From Salipaludibacillus neizhouensis (GTDB lineage: Bacteria; Bacillota; Bacilli; Bacillales; Salisediminibacteriaceae), in contig NZ_KZ614146.1 in the NCBI RefSeq assembly GCF_002886185.1, positions 317,927 through 381,926 on the forward strand: a DNA stretch of 64,000 bases, written 5' to 3'. Made by a program: the position numbers and the translations under genes. The notes beneath the pieces were generated by a model that ran no database searches, was not told where the DNA came from, and worked only from the letters and a program-made list of their open reading frames with translations. This document shows, one piece after another, positions 24,186-34,143 of this stretch. How positions within the stretch are numbered: the first letter of the stretch is position 1; every line of letters starts with the position of its first letter.

Positions 24186-24821
24186 TCAAAACATATATTT
24201 GTGTTTAAATCGAACCCTATTAAACTCATGAACTGCGTCAGGACCAACTCTCTTGCCGATTCTTGCCATCAAACAGTTAGCGGGGTGAGAACATATTTCG
24301 GGATCGTCCGTGGCATACCATTCCAATCCGCCGGTATTCATGACTTTTTCCATTACTTTTCGATAATCCCATATAGATAGTCCGGTGCCTCTAAGGTCCC
24401 AATGCCAATAATATTCGGTTGTGATTATAATATAGTCTTCAACAGCATCATCTGACATAGACACTTTTAATAAATTTTTGGCTAGCTGATAACCACGGTA
24501 TTTATTTGAAACTTCGATCGCACCTAACTCTAGTAAATTGTCCAACTTGACTTCTGACCATCTTTCTAACGGATCCGGATACAGAAAAATGGCATATCCG
24601 ACAATTGTATCTCCATCACGAGCAATAATAATTCGACTTTCTTCGAGTTCTGCAACCTTCAGCAAGGCAACTTTCTGTTGTTTAGGAGGTCTAAAAGCAA
24701 CTAGGTTATCGTCGAAAGCGCTGTCATTTAGACGTTCTTTTGTTATTGGGCCTTCAATCACTATCTCATTCCCATCTTTCGTTTGAATAGTTAGTGAATG
24801 ATGTCGCTTTTTGTGTTTCAT
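24186..24821 (-). CDS. acuA: AcuA, protein acetyltransferase
   Basis: A 211-residue GNAT-family acetyltransferase that in B. subtilis acetylates and inactivates acetyl-CoA synthetase. The N-terminal part carries the AcuA-specific IVIEGPITKERL and LVAFRPPKQQ blocks, followed by PLERWSEVKLDNLLELGAIEVSNKYRG (acetyl-CoA loop) and the conserved TEYYWHWDLRGTGL and SHPANCLMARIGKRVG C-terminus. ATG 24827 touches the GGGTGAG site, so ATG 24821 is preferred and gives the usual Met-Lys-His start. First gene of acuABC. Confidence 0.93.
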   Translation of the reverse strand: MKHKKRHHSLTIQTKDGNEIVIEGPITKERLNDSAFDDNLVAFRPPKQQKVALLKVAELEESRIIIARDGDTIVGYAIFLYPDPLERWSEVKLDNLLELGAIEVSNKYRGYQLAKNLLKVSMSDDAVEDYIIITTEYYWHWDLRGTGLSIWDYRKVMEKVMNTGGLEWYATDDPEICSHPANCLMARIGKRVGPDAVHEFNRVRFKHKYMF

Positions 24822-24956
24822 AGCCATCTCACCCTTCAGGCATTTACGAATTGTAACCTTTCTTTTACTATACCATAACCCTATCTTTTTGAGGAAATGC
24901 CAAGGGATATCATATAGGTGAACTAATTCATTATTGGTGTGACTTGTGGAGTACTA

Positions 24957-25078
24957 AAAGAAGCGAAAGGCGGCGACGATGCATGCAGGAAAAGGATCAA
25001 ACGGTCTTCATTCGAAGAGGCTGAAACGCTTCCCATGGAGAGAGAGCACGGGCCGAAAGCGAACTAAAGCGCCTTTCT
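24957..25078. repeat. Degenerate large intergenic palindrome of the Bacillaceae type
   Basis: A GC-rich patch in AT-rich surroundings between acuA and the PBP gene. Outer arms gaaaggcg (24965-24972) and cgcctttc (25070-25077) are perfect; the interior (aagaggctgaaacgcttccc, then gccgaaagcga) resembles a repeat frequently seen between genes in Bacillaceae. No ORF lies in this 368-bp gap. Confidence 0.5.
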
Positions 25079-25108
25079 GTTCTTTTGTAATTAAAACAAT
25101 CAAAAGAA

Positions 25109-25149
25109 AAGGACACTGAAAAAGTAATATCGACTTTTCAGTGCCTTTT
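25109..25149 (-). terminator. Terminator, GACACTGAAAAAGT family, for the PBP gene
   Basis: Arms ggacactgaaaaagt / acttttcagtgcc with a 10-base loop. Read on the minus strand it is followed by a T-rich run and closes the PBP transcript. Confidence 0.75.
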
Positions 25150-25189
25150 CTGTTCTTCTGGTGTCAAAAATGTAACCTACGTTCTTAAT

Positions 25190-28100
25190 TCAATTTCCTG
25201 TGCTGTTAGCATTGTTACTGGTGTTTGAATTACTATTGTTGTTACTGCCATTGTTATTAGCACTTTCGTTATCATTGGATTGAACCTCATTACTAGTCTC
25301 ATCTTCTTCTTCTTCTTCTGGAGTAGCATTAGAGTTGTTATTTTCAGAGTTATTAACATTATTGTTACCTTCAGGTTGTTCAGGTTCAGGCTCAGGCTCA
25401 GGATCAGGTTCCGGTTCTTGTTGATTGTTTTCATTTTCTGCATCTGGTGCACTGTTATTGTTATCTGTATTATTATTTGCATTATCATTGGCATTGCTAT
25501 CATTATTATCTTGACCTTCGTCTTGGTTATTTTCTTCAGGCACTTCTTCTTCCACAGGTTCTGGAGCACTGTATGTGCCCATGATGACTTCTGCGCTTCT
25601 GGAAGATTCTCTACCAGCAGAGTCTACGGCAGTCACATAGTAAGCACCTTGGCTTCCTGAGTAGCTGTTACTCTCATCCCAACGAACACTGCCTACTTTG
25701 GTAAAACTAGAGCCCTCTTCAGCAGAGTAGTAGATGCGATAGCCGACAACATCTCCATCAGGATGGTTATTCCATGAAACATTCCCATTTGAAGATGATA
25801 CGGATTGCAGCGAACCTGGTGTTTTCCCATTATTAGGAGCCTCACGATCAGGAACAAGATTATTCCAGTCATCTGGTATATATTCCGAAATATCACCATC
25901 TTCAGCAAAGTCGAAAGAGTCTTCATCAATGGATACGCCACTTTTTGTAAATTCATTTGGCGTAGAATCAAGTGCTTTATAGACCCCGCCAGCTACAGTT
26001 ACGTAATCAACTCGCTGTAAACTGTCATCTGTTTCTGTTGGAACATACCTTGAATCAAATATGTCTGTTGTAACAAATCCAGCCTCGCGACATAAATCAG
26101 ATGCAAGCTTGCCTGATAGACCGCAAATAGTTGCACTGACAATCCCACCAGGAGACTCAAAACTCTCCTCAGGTGCCATTAGATCAGGATCAACCTCATG
26201 GGCAGCATTAGCAAGGGCAGCCCAAAGCTTTTGTGTGCGCTGTCCATAGCTTAGACCATAAGCTTGTTGATCAATAGGGGTACTGTCATCATAGCCTAGC
26301 CAAATACCTTGTGTAACATTAGGATTTAAAGCTACAAACCAGGCATCTTTAACATCTTGTGTAGTACCTGTTTTTCCCGCCCAGTCTGCACTAAAGTTTA
26401 AATATCCCGGAACAGCTGAACCGGTACCCGGAGATTTCAAAACATCGCGCATAACGTCGAGAGTAAGATAGCTTGCTTGTGGTGAAATTACTTCCACTTC
26501 ATTTTGCTCTTGTTCAAAGACAACGTCACCATCAGCGGTTTCTATTCTGTCAATAATATGGCTCTCGAGTCGTTTTCCATCATTAGCAAACGTTGAGAAC
26601 GCACTTGTATTCGCTTCAGTGGATAAACCTAATGTCCCAAGAGGTGTGCCTTCAAATGGTTCTCCTAGGGCCATAAAATCTTCAAAACCGTAGTTAAACA
26701 TTGCTTGTTGTGCTGTTTCATAATCAACATCATAAAACTCTCTAACGGCAGGGACGTTTCTTGATCTCACAAGGGCTTCTCTAGCAGTGATTAACCCTGA
26801 GTGCCTGAAATCAAAGTTATTAACAGTTTTCCCGGCATGTCTGTATTCAAAAGGAGTATCAGGAGTGATGAAGGCAGGTTGTAACGAACCTGTTTCAAAA
26901 CCAAGGGCATAGGTCAATAACGGTTTCATTGTCGATCCAGTGTGCCGTATTGATTGAGTAGCGTGACTGTAGTTTTGAACGTCATAATCCCGACCAGCAA
27001 CAAAACTGATAATTGCCCCTGTTTTATTATCTATTAAAACAGAACCTGTCTCTTCTAAGATAGAAACTTCTTCTGTTTCTCCATCCTCAGAAGTGACTTC
27101 TTCTGTTCGATCCACAAAGTATTCATAATCAGCAACTGCTTGCTGCTGCGCATCGTAAATCTCTTTATTAATAGTAGTATGGATTCTATATCCATTTCGT
27201 TGAAGAGCTTTCGCAGCTTCTTCTGCATACCTGTTTTCTAATAGTTGGACTCGGGATTCATCCTCAATTTCGCTAAGATCAATGTCATCTTCTTCCATCA
27301 AAACAATAGCTAACTTATCTACTGCCCGATTACGAACCTCATCAGTAATGAATGGGTATGCCTCATAGCTGCTAGGTTCAGGTTCAGTGAAATTCGCCCG
27401 GAAATCGTAGTCATTTGCTTCTTTTAATTCTTCCTCTGAAATATAACCTTTGGAAAGCATGCTGTTTAAAACGATATCCATTCTATTTAAAGCAGCTTCA
27501 AAATCTTCCTTTACTTCGCCATCTCCGGTAAACGGTGTATAAGCAAAAGGACTTTGAGGTAACCCCGCGATAAATGCTGCTTGTGGGATATTTAAATCAG
27601 AAGCATCCACTCCAAAGATTCCTTGTGCGGCTGATTGAGCACCAGCAATTTGTTGACCTGAAGCATCTCGGCCAAATGGCACAATATTTAAATATGCTTC
27701 AAGAATGTCTTCTTTTGCAAAGAAATTTTCTGTTCGCAGAGCCAACAGAATTTCAATAGCTTTGCGATCATGTGTTACTTCACTAGTAAGCAACTGATTT
27801 TTAATTAACTGTTGGGTTAAAGTACTACCACCTGTTTGCGTGGATGCGTTTGAAAAATCTTGATAAACAGCACGAAATAGTGCTTTCGGAACGATTCCAT
27901 TATGTTCGAAAAAATATTCGTCTTCCGTAGCGATAACAGCATCGATTAAATGAGGAGAAATATCCTCCAAATCTACTTCACGTCTTTCCAGTGGACTTGG
28001 CATATCACCCAAGTATTCTTCACCAGCAAAGTATATTTCAGTTGCTTCTTCATAGTCGTAAATGCTTTGTTCCATTTGTTCAAAGCTTTGTATAGGTTCG

Positions 28101-28288
28101 TCTTGAACCAATGAAGCGAAGTATCCAGCACCAGCGCCACCGGCAAATGCTGCACCAACTATGCCCAGGATCGCAATAATTAAGAATAAGTTCCAGAATA
28201 CATTAGATGTTACTCGGACACCTTTTAATACATATCTCGGCTCTTTCCGTTGAAAGAGTTTTTTTAACGAAAATCGGTCTTCACTCAT
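25190..28288 (-). CDS. Class A penicillin-binding protein 1A with FN3 domain and acidic tail
   Basis: A 1032-residue bifunctional peptidoglycan synthase. The cytoplasmic N-terminus is followed by one membrane helix (about 30-55), a GT51 glycosyltransferase (TEDEYFFEHNG; TGGSTLTQQLIKN) and a transpeptidase with Ser452-Thr-Met-Lys455, Ser-Arg-Asn and Lys639-Thr-Gly-Thr642. Then come an FN3-like domain (about 790-880) and about 150 residues dominated by Asn, Glu, Pro and Asp. The protein sits on the outer membrane face. The tail codons (GAT/AAT/GAA) cause spurious long antisense frames, which were ignored. It lies between acuABC and tyrS on the minus strand as a single gene. Confidence 0.92.
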   Translation of the reverse strand: MSEDRFSLKKLFQRKEPRYVLKGVRVTSNVFWNLFLIIAILGIVGAAFAGGAGAGYFASLVQDEPIQSFEQMEQSIYDYEEATEIYFAGEEYLGDMPSPLERREVDLEDISPHLIDAVIATEDEYFFEHNGIVPKALFRAVYQDFSNASTQTGGSTLTQQLIKNQLLTSEVTHDRKAIEILLALRTENFFAKEDILEAYLNIVPFGRDASGQQIAGAQSAAQGIFGVDASDLNIPQAAFIAGLPQSPFAYTPFTGDGEVKEDFEAALNRMDIVLNSMLSKGYISEEELKEANDYDFRANFTEPEPSSYEAYPFITDEVRNRAVDKLAIVLMEEDDIDLSEIEDESRVQLLENRYAEEAAKALQRNGYRIHTTINKEIYDAQQQAVADYEYFVDRTEEVTSEDGETEEVSILEETGSVLIDNKTGAIISFVAGRDYDVQNYSHATQSIRHTGSTMKPLLTYALGFETGSLQPAFITPDTPFEYRHAGKTVNNFDFRHSGLITAREALVRSRNVPAVREFYDVDYETAQQAMFNYGFEDFMALGEPFEGTPLGTLGLSTEANTSAFSTFANDGKRLESHIIDRIETADGDVVFEQEQNEVEVISPQASYLTLDVMRDVLKSPGTGSAVPGYLNFSADWAGKTGTTQDVKDAWFVALNPNVTQGIWLGYDDSTPIDQQAYGLSYGQRTQKLWAALANAAHEVDPDLMAPEESFESPGGIVSATICGLSGKLASDLCREAGFVTTDIFDSRYVPTETDDSLQRVDYVTVAGGVYKALDSTPNEFTKSGVSIDEDSFDFAEDGDISEYIPDDWNNLVPDREAPNNGKTPGSLQSVSSSNGNVSWNNHPDGDVVGYRIYYSAEEGSSFTKVGSVRWDESNSYSGSQGAYYVTAVDSAGRESSRSAEVIMGTYSAPEPVEEEVPEENNQDEGQDNNDSNANDNANNNTDNNNSAPDAENENNQQEPEPDPEPEPEPEQPEGNNNVNNSENNNSNATPEEEEEDETSNEVQSNDNESANNNGSNNNSNSNTSNNANSTGN

Positions 28289-28375
28289 CGTTCATACCTC
28301 CTAAAAAGTCAATCATATTATAGCATATTAGTTAATTGATAAGTATAAGTAAACGAAATAAGTTTTATGTTTTTA

Positions 28376-28405
28376 TTGACTTAGTCTGTGATATTGTGGT
28401 AAAAA
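28376..28405 (+). promoter_or_regulatory. Probable promoter of the tyrS leader
   Basis: TTGACT (28376-28381) with a weak -10, TAAAAA (28400-28405), 18 bases apart and directly upstream of the T-box leader. Confidence 0.45.
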
Positions 28406-28429
28406 TAATAAACATATCAATATGATACT

Positions 28430-28657
28430 TGCATTCAATGAAGAGGACCTAGTAGTTAATGTCTCCCTGTTTCAGAGAACCGGTGGTGCTGTGAACCGGT
28501 ACAAAGACAGAAATGAATTACCACCTTGGAGAAAATCTATGGAAACATAGAACGTAGAGAGGCGTTAACTCTATTTTGAGCTGGGAAAACATTTTTTCCA
28601 ATCAGGGTGGTACCGCGATCAATTCGTCCCTTTATACTGAAGGGGCTTTTTTGTGTT
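28430..28657 (+). promoter_or_regulatory. T-box riboswitch for tyrS (tyrosine)
   Basis: Canonical T-box leader. The T-box core cagggtggtaccgcg lies at 28603-28617, followed by the intrinsic terminator (gtcccttt / aaggggc and six T) around 28630-28657. The stem I region contains the AG-rich start (gaggacctagtagtta) and a TAC tyrosine codon at 28500-28502 as candidate specifier. Uncharged tRNA-Tyr should pair with the specifier and the UGGN bulge and stabilise the antiterminator, turning on tyrS. Specifier placement is by motif context, not by folding. Confidence 0.9.
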
Positions 28658-28750
28658 TCAAGGATTGTTAACGCAGTTGAAAAGTATTCAATTTTGTTCA
28701 TGTAACGATTTCTATGATAATTGGTCAGTAAAAGTTTAATAATAAAATGA

Positions 28751-30040
<1,290 letters not shown>

Positions 30041-30054
30041 AACTATTCAGTTCC

Positions 30055-30088
30055 AGGGTACCTTCCATTATGGAAGGTACCCTTTTTG
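30055..30088 (+). terminator. Terminator after tyrS
   Basis: Perfect 12-bp arms agggtaccttcc / ggaaggtaccct with a five-base loop and T-run. Confidence 0.9.
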
Positions 30089-30115
30089 GTGGTTTTAGGG
30101 GGCCTTAGCCGGTCG

Positions 30116-30275
30116 TGGAGAGGACACTCGGTGGCGTGAACGTGTATGGAGCTGAAATGAATGCGTTGTGCGATGAAATGAATGGGAACGAAGCATAAAT
30201 GAGTACGTCGATTTGAAATGAACGTGTACGGAGCTGAATGAACGGAAGAGGCGTGGAAATGAGTACGTCGCCCCG
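30116..30275. repeat. Imperfect direct repeats between tyrS and rpsD
   Basis: Two units share an opening gaacgtgta(t/c)ggagctgaa (30138 and 30220) and a closing aaatgagtacgtcg (30197-30210 and 30257-30270), with gaaatgaa-type motifs between. The block is GC-richer than its flanks. A 98-codon minus-strand frame crosses it but has no ribosome site and consists of repeats of Ser, His, Phe, Thr and Arg, so it is judged non-coding. Confidence 0.65.
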
Positions 30276-30339
30276 GTCATCAAATAAAAACGATTAAGTC
30301 CAACTTTGAGATAGAACGAAACGATCATTATGAAAGAAC

Positions 30340-30367
30340 AAAAAAACACAGCCGCATTGGGCTGTGT
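30340..30367 (-). terminator. Terminator of rpsD
   Basis: On the minus strand, acacagcc / ggctgtgt arms around a six-base loop, then seven T, just after the rpsD stop. Confidence 0.9.
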
Positions 30368-30375
30368 CTGAAATA

Positions 30376-30978
30376 TTAACGTGAATACCACTCAACGATT
30401 AGTTGTTCATTGATTTCAGCAGGTAATTCAGAACGTTCAGGTAAACGAGTGAACTTTCCTTCTAACTTGTCTGCATCAAATTCAACAAATGATGGTGTGA
30501 AGTCGTTCATTTCAAGTGCTTCTTTCACGATGTCAAGGTTACGAGACTTTTCGCGAAGTGTAATTGTTTGACCAGGACGTACACGGAATGACGGGATGTC
30601 AACGCGAGCACCATCAACTAGGACGTGACCGTGGTTAACAAGCTGACGAGATTGACGACGAGTACGTGAAAGACCTAAACGGTAAACGATGTTATCCAAA
30701 CGTGATTCTAATAGAATCATGAAGTTCTCACCGTGAATACCATCTTGTTTACCAGCATTAACGAATACCTTTTTGAATTGTTTTTCGTTCATGCCGTACA
30801 TGTGGCGAAGCTTCTGCTTCTCCTGAAGCTGAAGACCGTATTCTGTTACTTTTCTTCTTGAGTTCGGGCCGTGTTGTCCAGGTCCGTATGGGCGTTTTTG
30901 AAGCTCTTTTCCAGTTCCGCTTAGAGAAATTCCTAAACGACGGGAAAGCTTCCAACTTGGTCCAGTATAACGTGACAT
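30376..30978 (-). CDS. rpsD: 30S ribosomal protein S4
   Basis: A 200-residue primary 16S rRNA-binding protein. The family start ([20 protein letters not shown]), the RPYGPGQHG block, the S4 RNA-binding domain (about 92-155: [31 protein letters not shown]) and the terminal Val-Glu-Trp-Tyr-Ser-Arg are all present. AAGGAGG precedes the ATG. In Bacillus rpsD is monocistronic and autoregulated through its leader; the leader here looks conserved and is listed separately. Confidence 0.98.
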   Translation of the reverse strand: MSRYTGPSWKLSRRLGISLSGTGKELQKRPYGPGQHGPNSRRKVTEYGLQLQEKQKLRHMYGMNEKQFKKVFVNAGKQDGIHGENFMILLESRLDNIVYRLGLSRTRRQSRQLVNHGHVLVDGARVDIPSFRVRPGQTITLREKSRNLDIVKEALEMNDFTPSFVEFDADKLEGKFTRLPERSELPAEINEQLIVEWYSR

Positions 30979-31048
30979 ATTGAGATCCTCCTTAAGGATA
31001 TATAAGATTTCGTGAAATAATTAACAGTAGTAATCCCATTCACGTAGA

Positions 31049-31122
31049 CATTTCATTTTCGGCACCTTCGCCTCGACAGCTGTAGGTTACGCAATACCCC
31101 TCGCATATGCGGGAATGAAATG
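31049..31122 (-). promoter_or_regulatory. rpsD leader RNA (putative S4 autoregulatory site)
   Basis: On the minus strand, about 75-145 bases before the rpsD start, a closing stem of perfect 9-bp arms (catttcatt / aatgaaatg) encloses smaller GC-rich hairpins such as cccgcatatgcgagggg. Position, size and outer stem fit the S4-binding leader known upstream of Firmicute rpsD, through which excess S4 represses its own translation. A pseudoknot cannot be verified by eye. Confidence 0.65.
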
Positions 31123-31166
31123 AGCTATATGATGTTTACTTTGGCTGTCTTATTTGCACAACGAAT

Positions 31167-31195
31167 ATTGTATAATTTTTAAGGCTCAATGTCAA
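31167..31195 (-). promoter_or_regulatory. Sigma-A promoter of rpsD
   Basis: Minus strand: TTGACA (31190-31195), 17-base spacer, TACAAT (31167-31172). Nearly consensus, giving a leader of roughly 180 nt. The remaining DNA up to 31451 is very AT-rich and shows nothing further. Confidence 0.85.
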
Positions 31196-31451
31196 TACTA
31201 CACAGATTTTAATAATAGTTTCTCTCTTCTATTATAAAATCCTAACATGATTTTCTGCGAAAACTTCAAAATAGGATACAAAATCAAAACTAAGCTTCCC
31301 AGAATCATAAAAGAATTAAAAATACAAAAAGCAAACTGTAATCTATTAATAATAAAAAAATTACCGATTTAATAGGAAAGACTTGATGAAAACGTGTATA
31401 ATTAAGTTATGAATACAAAATTATATTAGAGATGAAAAGTGAGGGGAAAGA

Positions 31452-33374
31452 ATGGCTAAAAAAGAACAATATGATAAAAGTTCTAGGGGGGAAAGTCTTT
31501 GTCTGGTCGCTAAAATGCTGGAGAAAACTGGATTCACGAATGAACTAAGCCAATTCTCGCTAACATTTATACATATGTTAAAAGAGGAATTAGACTTACA
31601 GGAAGATTTTATTCTTTTCTTTAAAGATTCGTCACAACCATGCTTTCAACCTTATGAATCATCAAACATAAATGTACTAAATAGTAAAGACTATGAAAAG
31701 GTAGAAGAGTCTTCAATTCTGGAAGTATTTACGAACGAAGAAATGGAAATACGTCCCTTTTTAAAAAAACATGAGGTTACTTTAAAATCTCAATTATTTA
31801 CGAATATTCAAAGTGATTATGTTTTATTCCCTTTGTATGCTAACAATGAAATGTTAGGCTTCGTTATGGTCCTTCTTTTAGAAAACGATAATTTTTCAAC
31901 TATTTCCGTTGAAGCTATTGCAGATATAAGTGAGCTGCTAGCTCCATGGTTTAATAGATTGATAGATTATAAAGAAACGATGAATGAAAAAATTCAGAAA
32001 GAATTACTTCTAAAAGTAAATCGGAAGTTCTATTCGTCGATGGATGTTAACGGTATTTTAAAGGAAATTCTTCATGCATTAAGTGAAGCATATCCAACAT
32101 TTACTATAGAATTACTTTTATCTAATGATTGGAAGGTTTCTGAATACTTATCAGCTCAGCCACTTGATATAAATGATGGTAAAGAAAATTATGCAGCAGA
32201 AGCCTATCTAACTGGAAATGTGTTAACAATGGATCTAATTGAGAAGAAAAAAACAATGCTGTATATTCCCCTTAAAGGAAAACAAGGAGTATACGGAGTA
32301 TTTAAAATGACAGCTACATACTCTCAAATATTCAAAGATCAAGAAATTGATTTCATTCAAGTGTTAGCAGATACCGGTGGAATCGCAATTGAAAATGCAG
32401 AACTGTATCAGCAATCAAGGAAACATATAGCTGACCTTCAATTAATCAATCAAACGTCCCATGAGTTAAATGGTAATTTAAAATTAGATGAAGCAATAGG
32501 CATTCTTGTAGAAAAAATGAAGAAGGCATTTTCAGCAGATGAAGTTTGTTTTCAGATGGCGGATCGGCACTTGTTAAATGATCATTCGGAAAATAAGCTT
32601 TTTTCCTGTGAACAAGTTAAAGTCTTAAGTGAGCAACTTTTGACTCAAATGGAAGAAACGCAAAAAGAAATATTTCACAGCGATTTTCAAAAAACTACTA
32701 ACGAAGTCGTTCCATATAAATCAGTAATAGGTGTACCAATGCTTCATGATAATCAAATTTTAGGCGCCGTACTTGTGTTCGGTAAAGAAGAATATGCATT
32801 CAGCTATGATGCATTTAAACTGTGTCAGTCACTTGTACATCACTCTACTTTAGCTTTTGTGAATGCGATGTTACATGCTGAAATGAAAGAATTGATCATA
32901 ACAGACTATCTTTCAAAATTGTATACGAGAGAGTATATGGATGAACAGGTACTTGGATCTATGAATGCAGATGGATTTGGCTCTTTTGTTTTATTGGATA
33001 TTGATAATTTTAAAAAAGTTAACGATCAGTACGGTCACCAATCTGGAGATGAAGTCATTATTCAAGTAGCTAAGGTGATTATTGAAAACATTAAATCCGG
33101 CTATGATATCCCTGTGCGATGGGGAGGAGAAGAATTGGCAATTTATTTGCCTCGAACGAAGATAGTAGATGCTAAAAACGTAGCGGAAAGAATTAGAAAA
33201 AAAGTGGAAATTCTTACACTTCCAAAAGTGACGGTTTCCTGCGGTGTCTCTTATTGGTCTAATACATTGGGAATACCTTCAGCGACTAAGCTTTTCAACC
33301 AAGCAGACAATGCCATGTATGAAGCGAAGAATTCCGGTAGAAATACCGTCATAGTTTATCAAGAAACGGATTAG
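31452..33374 (+). CDS. dgcP: GAF-GGDEF diguanylate cyclase (DgcP/YtrP-like)
   Basis: A 640-residue soluble protein with three GAF-like regions (about 20-180, 190-320, 330-475) and a C-terminal GGDEF domain (about 485-638). The active-site motif is Gly558-Gly-Glu-Glu-Leu562, a functional variant of GGDEF, and FVLLDIDNFKKVNDQYGH carries the metal/GTP residues. It should make c-di-GMP in response to a small ligand or redox signal. B. subtilis DgcP (YtrP) has the same architecture and neighbours rpsD and ytsP, as here. GAGGGG precedes ATG 31452. Confidence 0.88.
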   Translation: MAKKEQYDKSSRGESLCLVAKMLEKTGFTNELSQFSLTFIHMLKEELDLQEDFILFFKDSSQPCFQPYESSNINVLNSKDYEKVEESSILEVFTNEEMEIRPFLKKHEVTLKSQLFTNIQSDYVLFPLYANNEMLGFVMVLLLENDNFSTISVEAIADISELLAPWFNRLIDYKETMNEKIQKELLLKVNRKFYSSMDVNGILKEILHALSEAYPTFTIELLLSNDWKVSEYLSAQPLDINDGKENYAAEAYLTGNVLTMDLIEKKKTMLYIPLKGKQGVYGVFKMTATYSQIFKDQEIDFIQVLADTGGIAIENAELYQQSRKHIADLQLINQTSHELNGNLKLDEAIGILVEKMKKAFSADEVCFQMADRHLLNDHSENKLFSCEQVKVLSEQLLTQMEETQKEIFHSDFQKTTNEVVPYKSVIGVPMLHDNQILGAVLVFGKEEYAFSYDAFKLCQSLVHHSTLAFVNAMLHAEMKELIITDYLSKLYTREYMDEQVLGSMNADGFGSFVLLDIDNFKKVNDQYGHQSGDEVIIQVAKVIIENIKSGYDIPVRWGGEELAIYLPRTKIVDAKNVAERIRKKVEILTLPKVTVSCGVSYWSNTLGIPSATKLFNQADNAMYEAKNSGRNTVIVYQETD

Positions 33375-33512
33375 TAAATTAAAAGTGAACTGTAAATGCG
33401 TCACTAGAGCCGTATAAAATTAAAGAATCTAGTTATTGCGATGCCGCTAGTCTCAATGGAAAAGATCTTATGAGATAAAGCGGCATAAGCTAACACTTAC
33501 TTTAGTACTGAA

Positions 33513-33992
33513 TTACAAATGTTTAAGCAAGGTAGAAGCAAATTGTTCGAGTCCTTTTTGGTCTTCTTCAGAGAATCTATTTTTACTAGGGCTATCGATA
33601 TCCAGAACGCCAATAAGACTTCCATTTTTCAATAAGGGCACCACAATTTCAGAGTTTGAAGCTGCATCACAGGCTATATGGCCTGGAAACGTGTGAACAT
33701 CCTCAATACGGAGAGTACGCTCCTCTTTCGCAGCAGTTCCACAAACACCTTTTCCATATTTAATTCTTACGCATGCAGGCATGCCTTGAAATGGTCCTAA
33801 TACTAATTCATTTTCTTTCCAAAAGTAAAAACCAACCCAATTTACATCAGAGAGAAATTGATTCAACAAGGAGGAAGCATTGCTAAGGTTAGCAATTTGA
33901 TCTTTTTCGCCTTCTAGAAGGGCATCTAATTGTTTAGTAAGTAACGTATACTTTTCCTCTAAAGATCCTTGATACGTATTTGTTTGAAACAT
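33513..33992 (-). CDS. ytsP: GAF-domain free methionine-(R)-sulfoxide reductase (YtsP)
   Basis: A 159-residue single GAF domain. The three cysteines of fRMsr enzymes are present at 74 (Pro-Ala-Cys-Val-Arg), 84 (Gly-Val-Cys-Gly-Thr) and 108 (His-Ile-Ala-Cys-Asp), so the protein probably reduces free methionine-R-sulfoxide in the cytosol. It lies convergent with dgcP and divergent from refZ. In B. subtilis ytsP and ytrP are likewise adjacent. About 138 bp separate it from dgcP with no strong terminator. Confidence 0.88.
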   Translation of the reverse strand: MFQTNTYQGSLEEKYTLLTKQLDALLEGEKDQIANLSNASSLLNQFLSDVNWVGFYFWKENELVLGPFQGMPACVRIKYGKGVCGTAAKEERTLRIEDVHTFPGHIACDAASNSEIVVPLLKNGSLIGVLDIDSPSKNRFSEEDQKGLEQFASTLLKHL

Positions 33993-34143
33993 ACATCGTC
34001 ATCCTTTCAGACATTTTGAAAAAGTATATCATATCGCTTATTGCAATGAAATATATAATCTTGTCGATTAGTTTTTGCAGGAGAATAATTTGCAATCATG
34101 AATATGTTATATAGAGAGTAATAGATAGGAGGAAGTGACGACG

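Noticed and set aside
25280-25660. Plus-strand 126-codon hydrophobic frame (Phe/Ile/Val-rich) antisense to the PBP tail
   Set aside because: It is the complement of GAA/AAT/GAT-rich codons for the Asn/Glu tail; no ribosome site and no plausible fold. The -1 frame on the minus strand (Met/Ile/Thr/Lys only) is rejected for the same reason.
30095-30391. Minus-strand 98-codon frame across the tyrS-rpsD gap
   Set aside because: It spans the direct repeats and the rpsD terminator, lacks a ribosome site, and its composition follows the DNA repeats.
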